A DNA stretch of 64,000 nt, taken from the NCBI GenBank assembly GCA_965229625.1, contig CBDDJJ010000001.1, forward strand, positions 1,798,001 to 1,862,000, in the 5' to 3' direction. Numbering within the stretch: the first letter of the stretch is position 1; each line of letters starts with the position of its first letter. A model generated the notes under the pieces. That model was not told the DNA's origin, made no database searches, and worked only from the letters and a program-made list of their open reading frames with translations. A program made the translations under genes and the position numbers. This document shows, one piece after another, positions 32,404-40,921 of this stretch. This DNA is from JANQIO01 sp965229625 (GTDB lineage Bacteria; Pseudomonadota; Gammaproteobacteria; Pseudomonadales; Halieaceae).

Positions 32404-34025
32404 AGCGCTACGATGCGGTGATTGTCGGGGCGGGCCACAACGGCCTGACCAATGCGGCCTACCTGGCCAAGGCCGGGCTGGATGTACTGGTAGTCGAGAA
32501 GAACGACTACATCGGCGGCGCGGCGGTTTCCCGCCAGATGACCGAGGGTTGGTGGTATTCGAGCTGCTCCTACGTGTGCTCGATGATGCGCCAGTCTATC
32601 CACCGCGACCTGGACCTGACCCGCCACGGCCTGATCCTGGTACCCTACCTGGGCACGGTCAACTTCGGTGACAAGGTCGGCGACACGCTAATGAGCTTTC
32701 ACGCTGAGGGCCCGGCCTATAACGCGCTGCGCAAGCGCAACCCCCACGACGCGGATGCCATGTTCCGCTTCCAGACCGATCTCAACCGCTACGCGCAGCT
32801 GATTCGCAAAACCCTGCTGCGGACCCCACCGGATCCCGCTCGCATGCGGCCGCGGGACATCCAGGAACTGCTGTTCCTGGCCAAGGAATTCTGGAACCTG
32901 GGTGAGCGAGAACTGTACGAGTACGTGCGCTTCTTCACCATGAGTGCGGCGGACTTCCTGGAAGACTACTTCGAGGACGAATTGATCAAGGGCGCCATGG
33001 CCTCGCCGGGCATTATCGGCACGGCCCTTGGGGTGTACTCGCCGGGTTCCGCTTATATCCTGCTGCACCACGTGATGGGCGACGTCGACGGCTCTATCGG
33101 CGCCTGGGGCCTGGCCCGGGGCGGCATGGGGGCTATTTCCAACGCCATCGCCGGCGCCGTGAAGCAGCACGGCGGTGAGATTCGCACCGAGGCCGGCGTT
33201 GAACAGATCATTGTCCGGGGCGGCAAGGCCGTGGGTGTGGCACTGGAGTCCGGCGAAGAGATTTACAGCGATATCGTGGTATCCAACCTCGACGCCAAGC
33301 GCACTTTCACCAGGGTAATGGACAAGAAGGACCTGCCGCCCGGCATCTACGAGAAGGCCAAGAACTTCAAGATTCGCGGCTCCTCCGGCAAGGTCAATAT
33401 TGCCCTCTCCGGCCTGCCCAAATTTATTGGCGTGCCGGAAGGCAACCGCTATATCAACCGCGGCGGCCAGGGTTTCTGCGGAAGCATGGGCACCATGGAG
33501 CGCGCCTACGACTGCTGGAAGCGCGGCAAGTGGTCTGAAGACCCGTTTATCGAATCTGTGATTCCGTCGGCCTGGGATCCCACCGTGGCGCCCACCGGCC
33601 AGCACTGGATGTCGAACTTTATCCAGTACTGCCCGCCGGAGCTGGCCGACGGCCCCTGGACCCCGGAGAAGCGCGACGCCTTCGGCCAGACCGTGGTGAA
33701 CAAGATCGAGCAGCACGCCCCGGGTTTCAAGGACCTGATCGTCCACATGGAGGTGCGCACGCCCCATGAGATCGAGAACGAAGTGGGCCTCACCGAGGGC
33801 AACATCTTCCAGGGCGAGCTGACCATCGACCAGCTGCTGTTCAACCGACCCTTCCCCGGCTATGCCCAGTACCGCATGCCGGTGAAAAACATGTACATGT
33901 GCGGCTCCTCCACCCACCCGGGTGGTGGCGTGTCCTCAGCCTGCGGCGCCAACGCGGCGCGGGAGATCCTGATGGACCTGAAGCGCCCCAATACCGTGCC
34001 TGAAGACGACTGTTATGACGAGTAA
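32400..34025 (+). CDS. CrtI/PYROXD2-like FAD oxidoreductase, subfamily B copy 1
   Basis: 541 residues. 'AVIVGAGHNGLTNAAYLAKAG' is the FAD motif, 'YIGGAAVSRQMTEGWWYSS' the next block, and 'MYMCGSSTHPGGGVSSACGANAAREIL' in parts the C-terminal FAD contact. Subfamily B is marked by 'CSYVCSMM' after the FAD motif and 'YSPGSAYILLHHVMGDVDG'; the 59173-60789 protein shares both. The ATGA overlap with the subfamily A gene suggests the two act together, perhaps as a hetero-oligomer. Confidence 0.88.
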   Translation: MKRYDAVIVGAGHNGLTNAAYLAKAGLDVLVVEKNDYIGGAAVSRQMTEGWWYSSCSYVCSMMRQSIHRDLDLTRHGLILVPYLGTVNFGDKVGDTLMSFHAEGPAYNALRKRNPHDADAMFRFQTDLNRYAQLIRKTLLRTPPDPARMRPRDIQELLFLAKEFWNLGERELYEYVRFFTMSAADFLEDYFEDELIKGAMASPGIIGTALGVYSPGSAYILLHHVMGDVDGSIGAWGLARGGMGAISNAIAGAVKQHGGEIRTEAGVEQIIVRGGKAVGVALESGEEIYSDIVVSNLDAKRTFTRVMDKKDLPPGIYEKAKNFKIRGSSGKVNIALSGLPKFIGVPEGNRYINRGGQGFCGSMGTMERAYDCWKRGKWSEDPFIESVIPSAWDPTVAPTGQHWMSNFIQYCPPELADGPWTPEKRDAFGQTVVNKIEQHAPGFKDLIVHMEVRTPHEIENEVGLTEGNIFQGELTIDQLLFNRPFPGYAQYRMPVKNMYMCGSSTHPGGGVSSACGANAAREILMDLKRPNTVPEDDCYDE

Positions 34026-34055
34026 CAGGACGCGCAGTAGAGAGGAAAAACGGAT

Positions 34056-35282
34056 ATGACCGCCGAACAACAAAGCCTGCGTCATGCCGCGGCGCCGGAT
34101 CCCTTCGCCGACGAACGCCTGACACTGTCACCCTTTCACGCCCGCCAGGCCGCTCTGAATATTCGCGAAGCCTGGTCCGAGTGGAACGGTTACCGGTTTG
34201 CCGACTACTACTACGATGTGGAGTACGAGTATTTCTGCATCCGCAACACGGTGGGCACCTATGACATCTCCCCGATGCAGAAGTACCACATCGAAGGCCC
34301 CGATGCGGAGGCCATGCTGGACCGCATGGTGACGCGCGACGTGACCAAGCTGAAGGTGGGCCGCGTCACCTACGTTTGCTGGTGCACCGATACCGGCCGC
34401 ATGATCGACGACGGCACCATTTTCCGGCTCGGTCCGGAGAAGTTCATGCTGACCTGCGGCAGCCCCAGTCTGGCCTGGCTGAAGAAAGCGCGGTTCGGCT
34501 TCGACAATCTCAGCATCACCGACATGACCGACAACATCGCCGGCCTGTCCGTGCAGGGCCCCTGCTCCTGCGCCACCCTGAAGGCTATGGGCCTGGATGG
34601 CATCGACGAGCTCAAGCCCTTCGGTATCACCCACTTCGACTTTGCCGGAGGCAAGCTGATGGTGTCGCGCACCGGCTTTACCGGTGACCTGGGCTACGAG
34701 CTGTGGATCGAGCCACGGCTGGCGCTGCAGATGTGGGACGCGCTTTACTCAGCCGGCGAAAACTACGGCATCCAGCCCTATGGCGAGGCCGCCACCAACA
34801 TGGCGCGCCTGGAAGCGGGCTTCATCATGCCGGACATGGAGTTCCACGAGGCGCTCAAGACCGTGCACCTCAATCACGACCAGACCCCCTTCGAGCTGAA
34901 CCTGGGCTGGCTGGTGGACTTCAAGAAGCCGCACTTCAACGGCCGCCGCGCCCTGCTGGAAGAGCGCGACCGCGGGCCTACCTACACGCTCACCAAGCTG
35001 GATATCGAAGGCAACAAGGTCGCCGAAGGTTCATGGATTTATTCAGACAAGGGCTGCCGCAATGACGTGGGCTACGTGACATCAGCCATGTGGTCCCCCG
35101 CCGTGAAAGCCAACATTGCACTGGCCATGATCAGGACCGAACATCTCCACGGCGAGTTGTGGGCGGAAATTTACTACGACAAGGAACTGCGCCAGTACGA
35201 AAAAGTCGCCCGCTGCACGGTGGTCGACAAACCCTTCTGGGCACCCGACCGCGCCCGCGCCACTCCACCGGCTGACGCTTAA
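34056..35282 (+). CDS. GcvT-like folate-dependent aminomethyl/methyl transferase, copy 1
   Basis: 408 residues. The GcvT/DmdA fold is shown by 'TYDISPMQKYHIEGPDAEAML', 'VQGPCSCATLKAMGLDG' and 'VSRTGFTGDLGYELWI' with 'ARLEAGFIMPDM'. Family members move a one-carbon unit from an amine or sulfonium to tetrahydrofolate (glycine cleavage T protein, dimethylglycine and sarcosine enzymes, DMSP demethylase). It ends the first A-B-GcvT cassette, 30 bp after subfamily B, and is clearly similar to the 56404-57594 protein. Substrate unknown. Confidence 0.88.
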   Translation: MTAEQQSLRHAAAPDPFADERLTLSPFHARQAALNIREAWSEWNGYRFADYYYDVEYEYFCIRNTVGTYDISPMQKYHIEGPDAEAMLDRMVTRDVTKLKVGRVTYVCWCTDTGRMIDDGTIFRLGPEKFMLTCGSPSLAWLKKARFGFDNLSITDMTDNIAGLSVQGPCSCATLKAMGLDGIDELKPFGITHFDFAGGKLMVSRTGFTGDLGYELWIEPRLALQMWDALYSAGENYGIQPYGEAATNMARLEAGFIMPDMEFHEALKTVHLNHDQTPFELNLGWLVDFKKPHFNGRRALLEERDRGPTYTLTKLDIEGNKVAEGSWIYSDKGCRNDVGYVTSAMWSPAVKANIALAMIRTEHLHGELWAEIYYDKELRQYEKVARCTVVDKPFWAPDRARATPPADA

Positions 35283-35340
35283 CGAGACCGGACGGATATC
35301 ACGGCGGAAACTGCCTCTGCCGCAACAGTCACTCTGACGT

Positions 35341-36195
35341 TCAGCGGAACAGGCGGGAAAACCAGCTCGGGGAATGCGCTTGGGCAGCGACGGTGGCAGG
35401 TTCCGGCGCACTCGGCTGGCGGTGGTTAAACCGGCCAACGGTCTCCTCAAACGCGGCCAGTAGTCGCTGGCTGTAGTGACGCTCCAGGGCTTCTCGGAAT
35501 GCCTGCAACTGTGCCTCGCTTAGCGGCGTTCTCAGGCTCCACGGCAGGTAGAGGGCACTGATCGCAATATCTTCCAACGCAGCGGAACTGATATTGAGAT
35601 CCAGGCTGAATATGTTGTCAGCACTCCCCTCGCCCCTGTCCCTGTGTGACTCCGGAAACTGGTCGAAAAGATATTTTGGGCCGATCCCATAAACAACATC
35701 CTGCTTGCCATACAGATTCAGGTCGTGGTGGATCACGACCTTGCCGCCCTTGAGGAACGGAAACAGGCACAGCGTATCCAGCACCGGCCAGGGGTGCTGG
35801 TGATTGGCATCAATGAACGCCATATCGTACTGGCGGCCGATCGCCGCAATATCCAGGGAGGTCTTGAACGGGAGCTTTTCGACAGCGACCTTTTCGCCCG
35901 CATAAATCGCTTCGATGAGAAAGCCGTTTTCTTTGGTGGGGTCGCCAAAAAACGTATTGTCGTGATCGAGTGAGGTAAACGTACCACCCCCTCGCTCCTC
36001 CAGCAGGCGCGCAATCAGCCCGCCCGACAGGCCGGAAGCCATCCCGATCTCCAGGAAATCCACCGGGGCGTGATGCGCTATAAGATCCTGCACGTATAGT
36101 AGCTCAGGTGCACTGATAGATCCCCAACCGGGCTTCCAGTGCTGATCAAATACTGCTTCGACCTCTTGCAGATTCACCGATACCCTCGCATTCAT
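35341..36195 (-). CDS. class I SAM-dependent methyltransferase (Methyltransf_24-like)
   Basis: 284 residues from the ATG at 36195; a GTG at 36222 is an alternative, and neither has a clear Shine-Dalgarno. 'DFLEIGMASGLSGGLIARLL' is motif I, 'TFTSLDHDNTFF' the ribose-binding part and 'YDMAFIDANHQHPWPVLDTL' the motif IV region with metal-binding-like acids, as in O-methyltransferases acting on small molecules or glycans. Convergent with the GcvT gene (59-bp gap). Confidence 0.75.
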   Translation of the reverse strand: MNARVSVNLQEVEAVFDQHWKPGWGSISAPELLYVQDLIAHHAPVDFLEIGMASGLSGGLIARLLEERGGGTFTSLDHDNTFFGDPTKENGFLIEAIYAGEKVAVEKLPFKTSLDIAAIGRQYDMAFIDANHQHPWPVLDTLCLFPFLKGGKVVIHHDLNLYGKQDVVYGIGPKYLFDQFPESHRDRGEGSADNIFSLDLNISSAALEDIAISALYLPWSLRTPLSEAQLQAFREALERHYSQRLLAAFEETVGRFNHRQPSAPEPATVAAQAHSPSWFSRLFR

Positions 36196-36318
36196 AACAC
36201 CAATGACAGCGCCACCGGCCACGGGCGCAGATCATCCCATGACTGCAGCATTGGGTCCATGCGTGACACTCATCATTTTCGAGGTACGCCAAAGTAGGAG
36301 GGCGTTCCTCGCCGGCAG

Positions 36319-36345
36319 AAAAAAGGACCTCACGGAGGCCCTTTT
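36319..36345 (-). terminator. rho-independent terminator after the MOSC gene
   Basis: On the minus strand GGGCCTC-CGT-GAGGTCC (36325-36341, one mismatch) is followed by six T. It lies 29-55 bp after the MOSC stop, so it ends the minus-strand run from the membrane protein and cupin genes. The stem also has four T on the plus strand and may work both ways. Confidence 0.7.
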
Positions 36346-36373
36346 CATCGCACGCCGGTATAGCCCTGTTCGG

Positions 36374-36946
36374 CTAACGCAGCCACCTGGGTAGTTGTTC
36401 TGGAGTCACCGTGACCAGGTCACCCACCGCGATGGTGCCAGCGACTTCCACGATACCCACTACGCCGCGAAGGAACTTCGCCGCCGTGGAAAATTCCGTC
36501 GGTGCGATGGGCTCGCCCGACGCACCAGTATAGCTGGCGGCGATTTCCGCGCCCATGTCTGAACAGGGCGGATTGTATTCCTCAATCATCAGCACGGCAC
36601 CGGAGGAGAACTCCAGCAGGGTTCCCCGCGGCAGCCGCGACAGGCCGGGCACCCCGGACAGGCACAGGTTGGCGCCCAGGGTGTCTGCGCGCAGCGGCTC
36701 GGACAGGCCCATCGCCGCGGAGATTTCGGCCAGTTCCTCAAGCGATACTGCCGACCATTGCCGCTCGTTGCGGCGCAGGGTACCCGCGGCCTGCTTGTCA
36801 CCGCTCTCCCAGCACGCGCGTTCCAGGCCACGATGGCGATCGCCGACGATACCGTCGAGGGCCAGCTCTATGCTGTCACGGGCGACTTTGCCGAGTACAT
36901 CCTCGGCACCGACGTGAACGGATACCACGCTACCGGTAGCGGTCAT
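36374..36946 (-). CDS. MOSC domain protein
   Basis: 190 residues. 'GIVGDRHRGLERACWESGDKQAAGTLRRN' in parts is the MOSC N-terminal pattern with the charged loop, 'LGANLCLSGVPGLSRLPRGT' the central strands and 'EYNPPCSDMGAEIA' has the conserved Cys that binds molybdenum cofactor sulfur in the family. Stand-alone MOSC proteins of this size have no settled reaction. Separated by 3 bp from the cupin gene upstream and followed by a terminator. Confidence 0.82.
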   Translation of the reverse strand: MTATGSVVSVHVGAEDVLGKVARDSIELALDGIVGDRHRGLERACWESGDKQAAGTLRRNERQWSAVSLEELAEISAAMGLSEPLRADTLGANLCLSGVPGLSRLPRGTLLEFSSGAVLMIEEYNPPCSDMGAEIAASYTGASGEPIAPTEFSTAAKFLRGVVGIVEVAGTIAVGDLVTVTPEQLPRWLR

Positions 36947-36949
36947 GGC

Positions 36950-37306
36950 CTACTCGCCGGAGTGATCGATCATGTAGTAGACCTTGCGGACCTTCTCGAC
37001 GACCTCGGCCTTGCCCTTCCAGCCGTTGGGGAAGATCCAGCTGTCACCGGCCTTGATATCGGTGACTTCGCCGGTCTCCGAGGTGAGGATCCAGTGGCCT
37101 TCGAGGAGGTGGCAGAACTCGGTGACCTCGAGATCCAGTTCCAGCACACCTGGCTCGCATTCCCAGGTGCCGGCGTAATGGGTGCCGGCCTCGTAGAAAT
37201 TGTTGCCAGTCTGTTTCGGCAGTTCGCCGACCGGCTCGCCAAATGAATCTACGAGCTCCAGGTCCGTCAGGTGGGCGCAATCGTGTTGTGCTTGAATTTC
37301 GGGCAT
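36950..37306 (-). CDS. cupin-domain protein (Cupin_3/DUF861 type)
   Basis: 118 residues. 'AGTWECEPGVLELDLEVTEFCHLLEGHWILT' in parts, with 'IKAGDSWIFPNGWKGKAEVVEKVRKVYYM', follow the small Cupin_3 fold related to (S)-ureidoglycine aminohydrolase and EutQ-like proteins. It may bind a metal through the Glu/His of the first motif. Such proteins often sit in amine-degradation clusters, as here. Three bp before the MOSC gene. Confidence 0.8.
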   Translation of the reverse strand: MPEIQAQHDCAHLTDLELVDSFGEPVGELPKQTGNNFYEAGTHYAGTWECEPGVLELDLEVTEFCHLLEGHWILTSETGEVTDIKAGDSWIFPNGWKGKAEVVEKVRKVYYMIDHSGE

Positions 37307-37376
37307 AAGGTGTTTCCTCCTGGTGAGTTGATGAAAGGTCAGGGATTTTGGACGATCCAGTCGACGTCAGGGGCAG

Positions 37377-38240
37377 CTATGCGACCTGCGCGGAAGCCGA
37401 TTCGAGGGACTCTCCCGCCTCGATCTCGTTCTTCCATTCGTTCATGTTGGCCTCGATGGCAAAGAAGCCGACAATCCACAGGGTTTCGTCCCAGGCGTAG
37501 TAGTAGTGACCCAGGGAAGCCCACCAGGCAGCCATGGCCCACAGCCCCGTGTAGAGCACCAGCTTGGACGACTTGATGACAGTCACCGGCCGGCCCCGGG
37601 TAATGCCGCGGTCCTGCAGCCGCACCATGACTTCGATCGTGGCGAGAATCAGCAGCCAGATGACAACTTCGAACCAGTCGACCAGGGCCAGCCGCTGCTC
37701 CAGCGCAAGCCCTTCGGCGTCGCTGACCACCAATCCGGGTTCGGTGTAGAAGAACTGGCCCGCTGAGGACAGCCCGTTGCAGTTCTCGGCGGTAATCGTC
37801 GTGTATTCGATGTTGCGCACAAATGAAAGGTCCTGGCCCAGCAACTGGCACAGGTGCGTTGCGCCCTCGACAGCCTGTGCGCTGCTGATATCCCAGTAGA
37901 TGATGCCGAAAGCGTAAATGGAATGCGCCAACACCAGGTAACACACCAGCCGAACGCCGTGCACCAGCCGCATGACCACCGGCCGCTCCTGGACTTCATC
38001 CGAGAGCACGTAGGTCTCCAACTCGAATAGCAGTAGCAACAGGAACCAGGCGGATTCATCAATCGTTGTGGCAAAGGCTTGCGCCCATTCGAGGAGGCTG
38101 CCGCCGTTGCGCATTTCGTGTGAAGCGGCTTCGATATCATCGAGGATGTAGAGCCCGAAGTTGACCAGCAAAAGCGCATACACGGTGACCTTGATCACCT
38201 GTCGTGTGTCCCACTTGAACTGCGCTATCGCTTCAGTCAT
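37377..38240 (-). CDS. multi-pass membrane protein, unknown
   Basis: 287 residues from ATG 38240; the frame opens upstream at 38360 but those 40 residues look non-membrane and lack a start signal. About six membrane helices (residues 15-35, 60-80, 95-112, 180-200, 215-235 and 240-258). 'ILATIEVMVRLQDRGITRGRP' and 'SLGHYYYAWDETLWIVGFFAIEANMNEWKNE' in parts are conserved-looking but not assigned by me. Upstream of the cupin by 70 bp. Confidence 0.55.
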   Translation of the reverse strand: MTEAIAQFKWDTRQVIKVTVYALLLVNFGLYILDDIEAASHEMRNGGSLLEWAQAFATTIDESAWFLLLLLFELETYVLSDEVQERPVVMRLVHGVRLVCYLVLAHSIYAFGIIYWDISSAQAVEGATHLCQLLGQDLSFVRNIEYTTITAENCNGLSSAGQFFYTEPGLVVSDAEGLALEQRLALVDWFEVVIWLLILATIEVMVRLQDRGITRGRPVTVIKSSKLVLYTGLWAMAAWWASLGHYYYAWDETLWIVGFFAIEANMNEWKNEIEAGESLESASAQVA

Positions 38241-38397
38241 CGATTGCCCGGAACCTGCCGCAACAAACTTCAAGCGCTCGATTAGACAGTGTTCACCGGG
38301 CGAGTTCTTCCGCGCGTGACGGCCCGGAGAACTGCAGGCGGTCGCTTCGCTATACTCCATCGCACTTGCCTTTCACAGCACCAGCACAGGTGGTTCG

Positions 38398-39984
38398 ATG
38401 AATACAGATACCGACGTCATCGTTATTGGGGCCGGCCACAACGGGCTGACCTGTGCCGGCTACCTGGCCCGCGCCGGGCTGAGAGTCACGGTGCTGGAAG
38501 CGCGCGACGTGGTGGGCGGCGCGGCGGTTACCGAAGAGTTCCACCCGGGCTTCCGCAACTCGGTGTACTCCTACTCGGTCAGCCTCCTGCACCCCAAGGT
38601 CATCAGGGAACTCGAGCTAAACCAGCACGGCCTGGAAATCATGGAACGCCCTGCCGGCACCCTGAGCCTGCTGGACAACGACCACCTGCTGCTGACCCGC
38701 GACGACGCCCAGGCCCACGCAGAGATTGCGCGCTTCTCCAGGCGCGATGCGGAAAACATCGAGCAGTTTGAGAATGAAATTTCTGAGGTTGCCCTGGCCC
38801 TGCGCGCCATGGCCACCGAGTCACCCCCCAACCTCGGCGGCGGCCTGCGCGACCTGATTGGCCTGCTGAAGAGCGGGAATCGCCTGCGCAAGCTCAGCGC
38901 GCGACACCAGGGCATTCTGGTGGAGCTGATGACCCGCTCACTGGGGGATTACCTGGACATGTGGTTCGAAGGTGAAGCGCTGAAAGGTGTGCTTGGCCTG
39001 GAAGGCGTGATTGGCAATTTCGCCGAGCCCTACCAGGCGGGCACCGCTTACGTGCTGCTGCACCACGCCTTCGGCGAGGTGAACGGTCGCACCGGCGCCT
39101 GGGGTATTGCCCGCGGTGGCATGGGCGCGATCAGCGAGTCCATGGCCTCATTCGCGCGCAGCCGCGGTGCCAGCATCGAAACCGGCACGCCGGTCGCGGA
39201 AATCATCACCGAAAAGGACCGCGCGGTGGGAGTGACCACCGCCGACGGCCGCACCATCACCGCCCGTTGCGTGGCCGCCAATATTCACCCGCAGACCCTG
39301 CTCACCAAACTGCTGGACCCGGAGCTGCTGGAAGCAGGTGACCGCCGCCGCATCAATGCCTACCGCAGCCACTCGGCGACCTTCCGCATGAACGTGGCGC
39401 TGTCGGAGCTGCCTCAGTTCACCAGCATGGCGGGCCGCGGTGAGGATCATTTCATGGGGGCCATAGAAGTCAGCCCTTCCCTGCAGTACATCGAGGACGC
39501 CTACATGGACGCCCGCCAGCACGGCTGGTCGCGCAGGCCGGTGATCTCCATGCAGGTGCCCAGCACCCAGGACGACAGCCTCGCGCCAGCGGGCTGCCAC
39601 GTAGCCAGCCTGTTCTGCCAGCATTTCCAGCGCCACCTGCCCAACGGCCAGGACTGGGACAGCGTTCGCGACCAGGTCGCCGACCAGGTGATCGACACCA
39701 TCGACCGGTATGCGCCGAACTTCAAGGCCTCGGTGGTGGGACGGCAGATCAAGACACCGCTGGATATCGAGCGCGACCTCGGCATGGTAGGCGGCGACAT
39801 TTTCCACGGTGCCCTGCACCTGGACCAGTTCTACTCCATGCGGCCGCTCCCGGGGCACGCGTCCTACAAGATGCCGGTGGCGGGGGTTTACCTGTGTGGG
39901 TCCGGGGCACACCCGGGCGGCGGCGTCAGCGGCCTGCCGGGCCACAATGCGGCGCGGGAAATCCTGCGCGAGCACCGCGCCTGA
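38398..39984 (+). CDS. CrtI/PYROXD2-like FAD oxidoreductase, subfamily C copy 1
   Basis: 528 residues. 'VIVIGAGHNGLTCAGYLARAG' (FAD), 'VVGGAAVTEEFHPGFRNS', and the end 'VYLCGSGAHPGGGVSGLPGHNAAREIL' in parts. It groups with the 46515-48104 protein rather than with A or B by the 'VVGGAAVTEEFHPG' block and the 'SLLHPKVIRELEL' segment. Family members oxidise amines or aromatic pyridine nucleotides in some reports; substrate unknown here. Convergent with an AraC-type gene at only 12 bp distance. Confidence 0.88.
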   Translation: MNTDTDVIVIGAGHNGLTCAGYLARAGLRVTVLEARDVVGGAAVTEEFHPGFRNSVYSYSVSLLHPKVIRELELNQHGLEIMERPAGTLSLLDNDHLLLTRDDAQAHAEIARFSRRDAENIEQFENEISEVALALRAMATESPPNLGGGLRDLIGLLKSGNRLRKLSARHQGILVELMTRSLGDYLDMWFEGEALKGVLGLEGVIGNFAEPYQAGTAYVLLHHAFGEVNGRTGAWGIARGGMGAISESMASFARSRGASIETGTPVAEIITEKDRAVGVTTADGRTITARCVAANIHPQTLLTKLLDPELLEAGDRRRINAYRSHSATFRMNVALSELPQFTSMAGRGEDHFMGAIEVSPSLQYIEDAYMDARQHGWSRRPVISMQVPSTQDDSLAPAGCHVASLFCQHFQRHLPNGQDWDSVRDQVADQVIDTIDRYAPNFKASVVGRQIKTPLDIERDLGMVGGDIFHGALHLDQFYSMRPLPGHASYKMPVAGVYLCGSGAHPGGGVSGLPGHNAAREILREHRA

Positions 39985-39996
39985 GATCACATGCGG

Positions 39997-40773
39997 TCAG
40001 TCGACGAGACTGCGACGATACTGCGCCGGTGTCTGCCCGGTCACCTTCTTGAAGGCCACGTAGAAAGTGGACGTACTGTTGAAACCCACCTCCAGCGCCA
40101 CCGCCAGTACTGTCGGTGTGTCGCCTTCGCAGGGCCCCAGCAGGGTCATGGCTTCCTTGACCCGGTACTGGTTGATGTAGTCGAAAAAGCTCATGCCGAA
40201 ACCGGCGTTGATGACCTGAGAGAGGTGATTCACCGAGCATTCGAGCACTTCCGCCAGTTCCGGCAGGGTGAGTTCCGGCTGCAGGTAGATCCGCTGCTCC
40301 TCCATCAGTTCACCGAGCCTGCGCTTGACCTCGTCCATCTGCTGAACGCTGAGGCCGGACTTGGCGTACCGCTGGACGTTACCCGGGCCCGCCACGTCGG
40401 CTACCGGGCTCTGCGGGGAGGCAATACCGCGCTCCTGGTAATAGTCGACGACGCCGGTGGCCACCGCCGCATCGCGGGTGATGAACTCCGCACCGTAATA
40501 GGAGCCCTCATCGTCTTCGGCATCCCGCGGGATCGCCTTGTACTGGAAGGCCACCGTGTTGGGGCCCGCACAGACCTCACCCACCAGTTCGTAACGGTAG
40601 GGTTCCAGGCGGAACAGTTCCTCGAGATGCACCAGCAACTCGTCGCGGCTCATTTCCTGGTGAATAGCGATATCCAGGTAGGTGCCCTGGTCAGAAATAT
40701 GGCTGGCAATTGCCTGTGCATCCTGCCGGTTCCAGGCATCGATGTACTGCGCTGCAAATTCCGCCGCGTCCAT
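39997..40773 (-). CDS. NTF2-like domain fused to AraC-type DNA-binding domain
   Basis: 258 residues from ATG 40773; an upstream frame start at 40848 adds a non-conserved tail. Residues 1-110 form an NTF2/SnoaL-like pocket ('AAQYIDAWNRQDAQAIASHISDQGTYLDIAIH' in parts). Residues 150-255 are an AraC domain with 'LTLPELAEVLECSVNHLSQVINAGFGMSFFDYINQYRV' in parts and 'VLAVALEVGFNSTSTFYVAFKKVTGQTPAQYRR' in parts. Using an NTF2-like domain as a sensor in place of the usual cupin domain is unusual. Divergent from the SpdH-like gene, which it probably regulates. Confidence 0.82.
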   Translation of the reverse strand: MDAAEFAAQYIDAWNRQDAQAIASHISDQGTYLDIAIHQEMSRDELLVHLEELFRLEPYRYELVGEVCAGPNTVAFQYKAIPRDAEDDEGSYYGAEFITRDAAVATGVVDYYQERGIASPQSPVADVAGPGNVQRYAKSGLSVQQMDEVKRRLGELMEEQRIYLQPELTLPELAEVLECSVNHLSQVINAGFGMSFFDYINQYRVKEAMTLLGPCEGDTPTVLAVALEVGFNSTSTFYVAFKKVTGQTPAQYRRSLVD

Positions 40774-40921
40774 TATTTGAAGCTGTTCCCGCCCGCCATG
40801 ACGTGTAATATTTTCCCTGATACTGCCGCAACTGTGACCGCCGCACAACGCCGACAGTTTTGCGACTTCAAACGCCGATCGGCTAACGACTCACACCACA
40901 GTTTGGATTATTCTGTCTCCC

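Noticed and set aside
30862..34025. Carotenoid biosynthesis (phytoene desaturase) genes
   Set aside because: The family resemblance is real, but no phytoene synthase, cyclase or prenyltransferase gene is present and the partners are amine-metabolism genes.
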